Made by a program: the position numbers and the translations under genes. The notes beneath the pieces are model-generated. The model was not told where the DNA came from, did no database searches, and saw only the letters and a program-made list of their open reading frames with translations. Positions 1 to 6,325 of a stretch of DNA of 11,603 nt are shown piece after piece; positions within the stretch are counted from its first letter, which is position 1, and each line of letters begins with the position of its first letter. The DNA is from Paracoccaceae bacterium (GTDB lineage Bacteria; Pseudomonadota; Alphaproteobacteria; Rhodobacterales; Rhodobacteraceae): NCBI GenBank assembly GCA_027069385.1, contig JALXER010000332.1, positions 1-11,603 on the forward strand. The letters run 5' to 3'.

Positions 1-231
1 CAGCGAGGCCAGTGCCCCGCCGCCCGCCGCCCCGAGCACCCCCAGCCACGGGTTGAAGGTCATAACGGTAACGGCAAAGCCCGAGATCGCGCCGACCAGC
101 ATCATCCCCTCTACGCCCAGATTGAGCACGCCCGACTTTTCCACTACCAGTTCCCCCAGCCCCGCCAGCAGAATCGGCGTAGTCAGCCCGATAATGGTAA
201 TGATCGCTGCAATGATAAAATCCAGACTCAT
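1..231 (-). CDS. ABC transporter permease 2, BmpA/Nup nucleoside importer type (partial, N-terminal part only)
   Basis: Only the first 77 codons lie in the window; the gene continues past the left edge. The protein begins MSLDFIIAAI and has a hydrophobic first segment (about residues 5-30), then the motif NLGVEGMM at 37-44. That motif is the hallmark of the second permease of BPD_transp_2 importers (YufQ, RnsD and similar) that take up nucleosides or purine bases. The ATG at 231 lies 3 bases after the stop of permease 1 and has a GGGAG Shine-Dalgarno about 8 nt upstream, inside the end of that gene, so the two are very likely co-transcribed and translationally coupled. The protein should form the inner-membrane pore as a heterodimer with permease 1. 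The exact substrate cannot be read from this fragment. Confidence 0.9.
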   Translation of the reverse strand, partial: MSLDFIIAAIITIIGLTTPILLAGLGELVVEKSGVLNLGVEGMMLVGAISGFAVTVMTFNPWLGVLGAAGGGALASL

Positions 232-234
232 CGA

Positions 235-1398
235 TTATGCTCCCGATGCCGCAGAGGGCGCTTTCTTGGTGATCAGTTTAACGCGGTAACGCACCAGAAT
301 GTCGCTGGCCAGAATGAAAAACAGCATCATGGCCTGAAAAATACCGGCGGTCGAATTGGGGATATGCACCGAGGTTTGCGCCACCTGCCCGCCCACATAG
401 GTTACCGCCAGGACGATCCCCGCCACCAGACAGCCAATCGGGTGCAGGCGGCCCAGAAAGGCCACGATGATCGCGGTAAAGCCAAAGCCCGAGGGAAAGC
501 CCAGATTGATCACCTTCAACGAACCGGTGAATTCCAGCGCGCCGGCCAGACCGGCCATGGCTCCGCTGATCAGCAGCACCAGCCAGATGGTCCGGCGCTG
601 GTCAAAGCCGCCATGGCGCGCCGCATGCGGGGCGCTGCCTACCACCCTGATCTGGAACCCGAACACCGACCGAGAGGTCAGAAGCCAGAACAGGAATGGC
701 AGTACCAGCGCAATCGCTATGCCCAGATGCACGGTGGTGCCGGGCACCAGAATGGGCAGGGTCTGGTCGGGATTCAGCGGCGCGGTTTGCGGAAAGTTGC
801 GCCCGTTCGGGTCTTTCCACGGCCCGCCGATCAGATAGCCCAGCACCTGAAGCGCCACATAGGTCAGCATCAGGCTCGACAGAATTTCGTTGACGTTGTA
901 GCGGGTTCGCAAAAAGGCAGGCACTGCGGCCCATGCTGCTCCGCCCAGAACCCCGGCCAGAACCATTGCCAGTATCACCAGCGCCCCGCCGGTGGCTCCG
1001 GCCAGCAACCCGACACCGGCAGCGGCCAGCGCGCCGATAATGTATTGCCCTTCGGCACCGATATTCCAGACCTGCGCCCGGTTGCCCATCGACAGCCCCA
1101 GCGCGATAATCACCAGCGGCGCGGCCTTGACCGCCACATCCTGCCATTTGTACGAGGCCAGAATCGGCGTCAGAAACAGGTCTTTTACCGCGCGAACCCC
1201 GTCGACCCCCAGCAAATCGAAAACCACCAGACCGATCAGCATGGTGACCAGCACCGAGGCCAACGGCGTGATCAACAGCATTGCCACGCTTGGCTTGGCG
1301 CGTTTTTCCAGTTTAATATGCATCAGCACCGAGGCCAACGGCGTGATCAACAACATCGCCACTCTTGGCTTGGCGCGTTTTTCCAGCTTAATACGCAT
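235..1398 (-). CDS. ABC transporter permease 1, BmpA/Nup nucleoside importer type, with duplicated N-terminus
   Basis: This is a 387-residue polytopic inner-membrane protein. Family motifs include NIGAEGQ (112-118), EILSSLMLTY (171-180) and FGFTAIIVAFLGRLHP (305-320), typical of the first permease of nucleoside/purine importers such as YufP. It overlaps the end of the ATPase gene by 11 bp and is followed 3 bp later by permease 2, so it is the middle gene of an operon. The first 25 residues are repeated almost exactly as residues 26-50; relatives normally have a single copy of this KLE-R-KP segment leading into the first membrane helix. The start at 1398 is chosen because GAGGAGGT stands 5 nt upstream. 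The second in-frame ATG (1323) would give the family's usual 362 residues but has no visible Shine-Dalgarno. Family assignment is secure; the functional effect of the extension is unknown. Confidence 0.93.
   Translation of the reverse strand: MRIKLEKRAKPRVAMLLITPLASVLMHIKLEKRAKPSVAMLLITPLASVLVTMLIGLVVFDLLGVDGVRAVKDLFLTPILASYKWQDVAVKAAPLVIIALGLSMGNRAQVWNIGAEGQYIIGALAAAGVGLLAGATGGALVILAMVLAGVLGGAAWAAVPAFLRTRYNVNEILSSLMLTYVALQVLGYLIGGPWKDPNGRNFPQTAPLNPDQTLPILVPGTTVHLGIAIALVLPFLFWLLTSRSVFGFQIRVVGSAPHAARHGGFDQRRTIWLVLLISGAMAGLAGALEFTGSLKVINLGFPSGFGFTAIIVAFLGRLHPIGCLVAGIVLAVTYVGGQVAQTSVHIPNSTAGIFQAMMLFFILASDILVRYRVKLITKKAPSAASGA
1249..1398 (-). repeat. 75-bp in-frame tandem duplication at the permease 1 start
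   Basis: Two adjacent 75-bp units, 1249-1323 and 1324-1398, differ at 5 positions. Read on the minus strand, each begins with ATG and encodes 25 residues. Three differences are synonymous (AAG/AAA, GCG/GCA, TTG/CTG) and two change the residue (Arg/His at position 2, Arg/Ser at position 12 of the unit). The repeat includes the start codon but not the Shine-Dalgarno, so only the outer copy has a good ribosome site. The divergence shows the duplication is not a fresh culture or assembly artefact. Confidence 0.97.
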
Positions 1399-2956
1399 GG
1401 GCTACCTCCTCGGAAATCTTGACCGGAGCATCGGCATCGCCATGCACGCCCCCCATCAGCAGGCCGATCTGTTCTATGTCGGCTTCGGATACCTTCATCG
1501 GGTCCGACAGCCTGCCTTCGTTGATCACCGCCATGGTGTCGCACAGGCTTAGCAACTCATCAAGGTCCTGACTGATCACCACAATGGCGGATCCCGTCTC
1601 GGCCAGATCGACCAGCGATTGATGGATGGCCGCCGCCGCACCGGCATCAACCCCCCATGTGGGCTGGCTGACAATCAGCACCGAGGGGTTTTGCATGATT
1701 TCGCGCCCCATGATGTATTTTTGCAGATTGCCGCCCGACAGCGAATCGGCCATGGCCGAAGGGCCGGTGGCCTTGACGTCAAAGGCGGTAATCACGTCAT
1801 GCGCATATTTGCGCGCCGCCCGCGAACTGACAATCCCCGAGGACACCATGCCCAGCCGGTCGCGCGCGGTCAGAATGGCGTTATCGGTCAGCGAAAAATC
1901 GGGCACCGCCGCGTGGCCGTGGCGTTCTTCGGGCACCGTTGCCATACCGGCAAGCCGCCGGTGCTTGGCCGAATGGGTGCCCATGGGCGTGCCATCCACC
2001 TGCACCGCCGCGGCGATATCCGAGGGCACCTCTCCGGACAGGGCCAACAACAATTCGTTCTGGCCGTTCCCCGCCACTCCGGCAATGCCGAAAATCTCGC
2101 CGCTGCGCACCGAAAACCCGATATCTTTCAGCGAAATGCCAAAGGCTCCGTCGCCGGGTACGCTCAGGCCGTCAATGGACAGGCGCACCTCGCCAAAGCT
2201 GCGTCCGGCGCTGCGCTTCACGTCTTTCAGATCGCCGCCGATCATCATTTCGGCCATAGAGTGCGAGGTTTCCTGACGCGGGTCACAGGTATCGACAATC
2301 TTGCCGGCCCGCAGAATGGTCGCGTGCGAACACAGCGCCTTGATCTCGTGCAGCTTGTGGGAAATATACAGGATAGAGCGCCCCTCGCTGGCCAGTTGCC
2401 GCAGCACCACAAAAAGCTGTTCCACCTCTTGGGGGGTCAGCACCGAGGTCGGCTCGTCCATGATCAGCAGTTCGGGGTCCAGCAACAGCGCCCGCACGAT
2501 TTCGATGCGCTGGCGTTCGCCCACCGACAGGGTGGACACAATGCGTTGCGGTTCCAGTTTCAGGCCATAGCGCTGCATGACTTCCTGAATGCGGGCCTCT
2601 AGGTCGCGGGCCGGAATTTTGGCATCCATGCCCAGCGCGATGTTTTCCAGCACGGTCATGGCCTCGAACAGCGAAAAGTGCTGGAACACCATGCCCACGC
2701 CCAGCTTGCGCGCCGCCTTGGGGTGGGAAATGCGCACCGGTTGGCCGTTCCAGTAAATCTCGCCCTCGTCCGGCGGCATGATGCCGTAAATCATCTTGAC
2801 CAGCGTCGATTTACCGGCGCCATTTTCACCCAGCAGCGCGTGAATTTCGCCGGGCATGACCGAAAAGGAAACGTGATCGTTGGCCAGAACGCCCGGAAAG
2901 CGTTTGGTGATCCCTTTCAATTCTAGGCGCGGGGCCTGATTCTTGGTGTTGCGCAT
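1388..2956 (-). CDS. ABC transporter ATP-binding protein (two ATPase domains), BmpA/Nup nucleoside importer type
   Basis: This 522-residue cytoplasmic protein has two tandem ATPase domains. Domain 1 has Walker A GENGAGKST (43-51), signature LSVGERQR (143-150), Walker B LLIMDEP (163-169) and switch His200, all intact. Domain 2 has a degenerate Walker A region (GVAGNGQNE, 293-301), signature LSGGN (406-410) and Walker B LIVSQPTWGVD (427-437). One intact and one degenerate site is normal for sugar/nucleoside importers of the RbsA, YufO and RnsB group. The protein should energise the two permeases encoded immediately downstream; its stop overlaps the permease 1 start. Pairing with YufP/YufQ-like permeases points to nucleosides or nucleobases rather than sugars. 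No BmpA-type binding-protein gene is visible in the window; it may lie beyond the left edge or elsewhere. Confidence 0.95.
   Translation of the reverse strand: MRNTKNQAPRLELKGITKRFPGVLANDHVSFSVMPGEIHALLGENGAGKSTLVKMIYGIMPPDEGEIYWNGQPVRISHPKAARKLGVGMVFQHFSLFEAMTVLENIALGMDAKIPARDLEARIQEVMQRYGLKLEPQRIVSTLSVGERQRIEIVRALLLDPELLIMDEPTSVLTPQEVEQLFVVLRQLASEGRSILYISHKLHEIKALCSHATILRAGKIVDTCDPRQETSHSMAEMMIGGDLKDVKRSAGRSFGEVRLSIDGLSVPGDGAFGISLKDIGFSVRSGEIFGIAGVAGNGQNELLLALSGEVPSDIAAAVQVDGTPMGTHSAKHRRLAGMATVPEERHGHAAVPDFSLTDNAILTARDRLGMVSSGIVSSRAARKYAHDVITAFDVKATGPSAMADSLSGGNLQKYIMGREIMQNPSVLIVSQPTWGVDAGAAAAIHQSLVDLAETGSAIVVISQDLDELLSLCDTMAVINEGRLSDPMKVSEADIEQIGLLMGGVHGDADAPVKISEEVAHAY
1404..1411 (-). 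promoter_or_regulatory. Ribosome binding site deciding the permease 1 start
   Basis: GAGGAGGT on the minus strand lies 5 nt before the ATG at 1398 and within the last codons of the ATPase gene. It supports initiation at the outer copy of the duplicated N-terminus; the inner ATG at 1323 is preceded only by coding sequence without a purine-rich site. Confidence 0.8.
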
Positions 2957-3341
2957 GCGTCGTCCGTTTTTAGTTCAAGGCATGCGAAACCAGCGCCGCG
3001 ATGCCATATGGTGATGCAGGAATCCCGTTTCGGGCCCCGGTGGCAGATAAGTGTTCAATATGGCAGTTTTGCGTTTTTCGTGCCCAGCCACAGCCACCGG
3101 TGCAAGACCGGACGGGCCGTTTGGCAATATCTCCCTTTTTAGTTCTACGGCTGTTTGCTTGGGGTCTTGTTGCCCACTGGCCGTTTGTCGCAACGGGATT
3201 TATCCGCCTGCGCCCGAAAGAGTTAGCCGTTTGTTTTTTGAAATGTCAAGGCGCTTGGTGGCGATTGTCCGGCGGGTTGCGCGTGTTGACAGCGCGGGTT
3301 GGTTGGTCAACTGTGGCCGCAATTCAAGGAAAGGGAAGCGC
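2957..3341. other. 385-bp divergent intergenic region, no supported gene
   Basis: This region separates the minus-strand importer operon from the plus-strand CodA-type gene and must hold both promoters. Visible elements are a 10-bp direct repeat TTTTTAGTTC (2967-2976 and 3136-3145), the palindrome CCATATGG (3004-3011) flanked by two GATGC copies, a small hairpin CCGGT-GCAAG-ACCGG (3097-3111), and an inverted repeat near the CodA-type start described separately. The frame upstream of 3342 stays open for almost 300 bp, but its conceptual product resembles nothing known and CodA homology starts only at 3342. No riboswitch class is recognised. Confidence 0.6.
3285..3311 (+). promoter_or_regulatory. 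Candidate promoter/operator of the CodA-type gene
   Basis: A perfect -35 hexamer TTGACA lies at 3286-3291, about 50 bp before the start codon. The matching -10 position (about 3309-3314) is poor (AACTGT), so an activator may be needed if this is a promoter. The same place carries an inverted repeat, GTTGAC (3285-3290) and GTCAAC (3306-3311), separated by 15 bp. That spacing puts the half-sites about two helical turns apart, as expected for a dimeric regulator. Pattern only; no regulator gene is in the window. Confidence 0.3.
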
Positions 3342-4622
3342 ATGTTTGATCTGGTCATCACCAACGCCACATTGCCCGACGGGCGTTCGGGCATCGATAT
3401 CGGGTGTCGCGACGGGGTGATCCGCGCGTTGGAAACAGGGCTGAATGCTCCATCGCACAAGGCCTTAGACGCGGCGGGGTATCTGGTGTCGCCGCCATTT
3501 GTAGACCCGCATTTCCACATGGATGCAACCCTGTCGCTGGGCCGTCCGCGCATGAATGACTCGGGCACCCTGCTGGAAGGCATCACATTATGGGGAGAGC
3601 TGAAACCGCTGCAAACCGTTGACGAAATCATCGCGCGGGCCCTGCGGTTTTGCGATTTGGCGGTGGCGCAGGGAATCGGGGCGATTCGCAGTCATGTGGA
3701 TGTGTGCGATGACAGCCTGAAAGGCGTCGAAGCGCTGATAGAGGTGCGCAAACAGGTGGCGGATTACCTTGACCTGCAACTGGTTGCCTTTCCACAAGAC
3801 GGGGTGTTGCGCGACCCAAGCGCCATGGACAACCTGTTGCGCGCGCTGGATATGGGCGTTGATGTGGTTGGCGGAATCCCGCATTTCGAGCGCACCATGG
3901 AGCAGGGCGCGCAAAGCGTACGCATGCTTTGCGAGATCGCCGCCGAGCGCGGATTGATGGTGGATATGCATTGCGACGAATCCGACGACCCCCACAGCCG
4001 CCACATAGAGACCCTTGCCCATGAAACCTTACGGTTGGGGATGCAAGGAAGGGTGACCGGCTCGCATCTGACCTCGATGCACTCGATGGATAACTATTAT
4101 GTGTCCAAGCTGATTCCGCTGATGGTCGAATCGGGGTTGCACGCGGTGCCCAACCCGCTGATCAATATTATGTTGCAAGGGCGCCATGATACCTATCCCA
4201 AGCGGCGCGGCCAAACCCGGGTCAGGGAATTGCGCGATGCCGGAATCACGGTGGGTTTTGGCTCGGATTGCGTGATGGACCCGTGGTATTCGCTGGGGCG
4301 GGCCGACATGCTGGACGTGGCCCATATGGGCCTGCATGTGGGGCAGCTTTCCTCGCGTCAGGATATGGCGTGGTGCTTTGATGCGGTAACCGTCAATTCG
4401 GCGCGGATCATGGGGTTGCAGGGGTATGGGCTGGCGGTGGGATGCAAGGCTGATATGGTGCTGCTACAGGCCAAAGATCCGATAGAGGCCATCCGCCTGC
4501 GCCCGACCCGTCTGGCGGTAATCCGCGCCGGCAAGATCATTGCCCGCACCCCGCCAAACCTTGCATCTCTGGCGCTGCCCGGTCGGCCCGACCGGCTGGA
4601 CCCGGCCAGCTTTGCGCCCTAA
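3342..4622 (+). CDS. codA: CodA-family amidohydrolase, predicted 5-methylcytosine/cytosine-type deaminase
   Basis: This 426-residue cytoplasmic metal-dependent deaminase aligns with E. coli CodA (427 residues) along its length with a constant offset of 4. Metal and catalytic residues are present: His57 and His59 (PHFHMD), Gln152 (AFPQDG), His210 and Glu213 (HCDE), His242 (SHLTS), Asp309, and Trp315 (FGSDCVMDPW). The residue after the metal-binding Asp is Cys310 where CodA has Asp314. In published work, CodA homologues lacking Asp314, including one from Rhodobacter sphaeroides, deaminate 5-methylcytosine to thymine, whereas E. coli CodA does not. I therefore infer a 5-methylcytosine or 5-substituted cytosine deaminase; cytosine, isoguanine or another base remains possible. 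The ATG at 3342 follows the purine-rich AAGGAAAGGGAAG. The gene is divergent from a nucleoside-type importer and convergent with a second deaminase. Confidence 0.93.
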   Translation: MFDLVITNATLPDGRSGIDIGCRDGVIRALETGLNAPSHKALDAAGYLVSPPFVDPHFHMDATLSLGRPRMNDSGTLLEGITLWGELKPLQTVDEIIARALRFCDLAVAQGIGAIRSHVDVCDDSLKGVEALIEVRKQVADYLDLQLVAFPQDGVLRDPSAMDNLLRALDMGVDVVGGIPHFERTMEQGAQSVRMLCEIAAERGLMVDMHCDESDDPHSRHIETLAHETLRLGMQGRVTGSHLTSMHSMDNYYVSKLIPLMVESGLHAVPNPLINIMLQGRHDTYPKRRGQTRVRELRDAGITVGFGSDCVMDPWYSLGRADMLDVAHMGLHVGQLSSRQDMAWCFDAVTVNSARIMGLQGYGLAVGCKADMVLLQAKDPIEAIRLRPTRLAVIRAGKIIARTPPNLASLALPGRPDRLDPASFAP

Positions 4623-5107
4623 TCCCAAGCCCCGTCATGCACCTGCGCGGCCTCTTCGCTCAAAAGCGGGCCGATCACTTCGACCTGTCGCTGGCCCGCG
4701 TCAAAGACGGTGCGGCAGGGCAGGTCGAGGGTGGGGTTCTCGGGGTGGTCTCCGGTGATCTGTTTTAGCGCCTTTTCGGTCAGCCCGTACACCACCCGCG
4801 CCAGACCGGTCCAATAGATCGCACCGGCGCACATGGCGCAGGGTTCGGCCGAGGTATAGATCGTGCATTCGCGCAGCAATTCGGGCGGATAGGTTGTAGA
4901 GGCTCGGGTCATCAGCACCCGTTCCGCATGGCCGGTCATGTCGTGATCGGGCATATAGGCATTGTGCTGGGTCATCAGAACCTTGCCATCCGGCCCGACA
5001 AGAATAGAGGCAAACGGGTGATTGCCGCCATCCCTTGCCTTGCGCGATTCGTCAATTGCCATGCGCAACAGCGCCTCGTGATCAAGCGCGTGTTCTTGTG
5101 ACTCCAT
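4619..5107 (-). CDS. Nucleoside/guanine deaminase, CMP/dCMP deaminase fold
   Basis: This 162-residue zinc deaminase of the COG0590 type has the HAE motif (His60-Ala-Glu62), providing one zinc ligand and the proton-shuttling Glu, and PCAMC (Cys90, Cys93), providing the two Cys ligands. The sequence NHPFASILVG (29-38) and the block after PCAMC (AGAIYW) resemble bacterial guanine deaminases such as Bacillus GuaD more than tRNA adenosine deaminase TadA, so guanine to xanthine is the best guess; other bases or nucleosides are possible. The ATG at 5107 is preceded by AAAGGA about 9 nt away. Its stop overlaps the stop of the CodA-type gene on the other strand. With the importer and the CodA-type enzyme it fits nucleobase salvage or use as a nitrogen source. 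Family is sure, substrate is not. Confidence 0.9.
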   Translation of the reverse strand: MESQEHALDHEALLRMAIDESRKARDGGNHPFASILVGPDGKVLMTQHNAYMPDHDMTGHAERVLMTRASTTYPPELLRECTIYTSAEPCAMCAGAIYWTGLARVVYGLTEKALKQITGDHPENPTLDLPCRTVFDAGQRQVEVIGPLLSEEAAQVHDGAWD

Positions 5108-5139
5108 GACGGTTTTCCTTTGGTTGTTCCGGTTCAGGG

Positions 5140-5168
5140 TATATAGACCGGATTGGCACAAACATAAA
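5140..5168 (-). promoter_or_regulatory. Candidate promoter of the nucleoside deaminase gene
   Basis: On the minus strand, TATATA (5140-5145) lies 17 bp downstream of TTTATG (5163-5168), with the deaminase ATG about 32 nt further on. Each hexamer matches the sigma70 consensus only partly (4/6 and 3/6). The AT-rich patch stands out in the GC-rich surroundings. Confidence 0.35.
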
Positions 5169-5203
5169 CTCCGGGCCGTCCGGTTGCCATCGGGTGCCAG
5201 TCG

Positions 5204-5222
5204 CCAGCCCCTTTGGGGCTGG
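5204..5222 (-). terminator. Perfect 8-bp hairpin, second of two after the EEP gene
   Basis: CCAGCCCC-TTT-GGGGCTGG is a perfect stem of 8 bp with a 3-nt loop. It lies downstream of the EEP hydrolase gene and upstream of the deaminase gene, both on the minus strand. There is no following T-run, so it may be a weak or factor-assisted terminator or a dispersed intergenic hairpin. Confidence 0.5.
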
Positions 5223-5231
5223 TAAACGGGT

Positions 5232-5248
5232 ATCCCGCTTTGCGGGAT
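5232..5248 (-). terminator. Perfect 7-bp hairpin, first of two after the EEP gene
   Basis: ATCCCGC-TTT-GCGGGAT is a perfect 7-bp stem with a 3-nt loop, placed 9 nt beyond the TGA of the EEP hydrolase gene. It shares the stem-TTT-stem design with the neighbouring hairpin. Position fits transcription termination or 3'-end protection of the djlA-like/EEP transcript; it lacks a strong T-tract. Confidence 0.5.
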
Positions 5249-5257
5249 TCCGCCGGG

Positions 5258-6325
5258 TCAGAAATGCAGATCGACTGTCACGGGGAAGTGGTCGGAGGCG
5301 GTCAGCAGCGCGTGTTGCAGGCGCTTGTCGTTAAAACAGGCGGGGTCGTCGAACGGGTGCAGGATGTGCCATTCCGGCCGTGCCGAGGATACCAGATCTG
5401 GCGACAGCATCACATAATCCAGCAGCGTATTCACAAACCAGCGCAGCCCGGCATGATAGAACCGTGCCGAGGACAGCGCCCAGCCTTGCCGCGGGTCCAG
5501 CCAGATTTGCGCATGCGGATCGGCAAGTTGCATTTCGGGCTGTGCCGCATCGCCCAGTACGACCTCTACCCCCGATTTCCCGAACAGTTTTTCATAGGCA
5601 TCCAGCCCCGGCCCGTCGTTGAAATCGCCCAGTACGATCACCGGTTCCTGCGCTTGCAGGTGGTCCTCGACCCGTTCGCGTATCCAGATGCATTGCGCCA
5701 ATTGCTTGCGCCGGTTGTCGATAGAGACCTTGATGGCCTCGGCCTCGTCCTTGATGCCGTGGGCCGCCTTGGATTTGGCATGTACGCCGATCAGGCGCAG
5801 GGTTTTCTGGGTGGCGCGATGGCGCAGCGCCAGTTCCAGCGGTGGCTTGGAAAACCGGTGCTGGTCGGGCTGCCCGTCCACATCCACGTCAAGCTTGAAC
5901 ACCCCGTCAAAGCGCGGCGCATGCGCCACGCGCTTGCCATCCGAGACCGCACCCTTCGGGTCATGCGCCAACGCTACCACCACCGGATCATAGAGCGCGG
6001 CAATTTCCTGATCGGTGTGGCTTTCGAACCCCGTCACAGCCGTATCCTGACGCAACCCGAAATGCGCGGCAAAGTTTTGTAGCGCGCGGGTGGTGGAATG
6101 ATTGGCATCGGTGTTGGGGGCTTCGATGATCATGATCACATCGGCATCGATGCGCTTTATCACCGTGGCCAGCGCCTCGGCCTGTTCGCGGCGGCTGATC
6201 TTGTGGCGGGCCGAACGGTGGTCATCGAGCAACAATTCGTCGTCGCGGCCAAACAGGGCGCTGAACCATTCGACGTTATAGGTGGCGATCCGCAGGTCAG
6301 ACGGATTCCGGCTGGCGTTGTGCAA
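5258..6325 (-). CDS. Endonuclease/exonuclease/phosphatase (EEP) family hydrolase
   Basis: This 355-residue protein has the DNase I-like EEP fold, whose members cleave phosphodiester or phosphomonoester bonds with a divalent metal. Hallmarks are present in order: Asn18 in ATYNVEWF, metal-binding Glu68 in IIEAPN, His182 in GVHAKS, Asp234 and Asn236 in GDFND, Asp303 in LLDYVMLS, and the final SDHFP (Asp345, His346). No signal peptide or membrane segment is seen. The substrate cannot be named: nucleic acid, phosphoinositide-like or other phosphoester are all found in the family. The start is taken as TTG at 6325, with GGAG 7 nt upstream, inside the last codons of the djlA-like gene. No ATG is available between there and the conserved first strand, so the two genes overlap by 29 bp and are probably coupled. 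Confidence 0.88.
   Translation of the reverse strand: MHNASRNPSDLRIATYNVEWFSALFGRDDELLLDDHRSARHKISRREQAEALATVIKRIDADVIMIIEAPNTDANHSTTRALQNFAAHFGLRQDTAVTGFESHTDQEIAALYDPVVVALAHDPKGAVSDGKRVAHAPRFDGVFKLDVDVDGQPDQHRFSKPPLELALRHRATQKTLRLIGVHAKSKAAHGIKDEAEAIKVSIDNRRKQLAQCIWIRERVEDHLQAQEPVIVLGDFNDGPGLDAYEKLFGKSGVEVVLGDAAQPEMQLADPHAQIWLDPRQGWALSSARFYHAGLRWFVNTLLDYVMLSPDLVSSARPEWHILHPFDDPACFNDKRLQHALLTASDHFPVTVDLHF

Noticed and set aside
1321..1323. Inner ATG as the sole start of permease 1
   Set aside because: It would give the usual family length but lacks a Shine-Dalgarno, whereas the outer ATG has GAGGAGGT 5 nt upstream; kept as a possible secondary start only.
364..1422. Plus-strand open frame of 352 codons opposite permease 1
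   Set aside because: Antisense to a clear permease; its composition (Gln, His, Arg, Gly) is that of a GC-rich shadow frame.
1619..2602. Plus-strand open frame of 327 codons opposite the ATPase gene
   Set aside because: Antisense to all the ATPase motifs and without any domain of its own.
3051..3341. N-terminal extension of the CodA-type protein by 97 residues
   Set aside because: The frame is open, but similarity to CodA begins at the ATG at 3342, which has a good ribosome site; the extension is low-complexity translation of intergenic DNA.
2957..3341. Purine riboswitch upstream of the importer or the deaminase
   Set aside because: The conserved loop and junction sequences of purine riboswitches were not found on either strand.
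5213..6082. Plus-strand open frame of 289 codons opposite the EEP gene
   Set aside because: The EEP motifs are on the minus strand, and this frame also runs through the two hairpins; no homology recognised.
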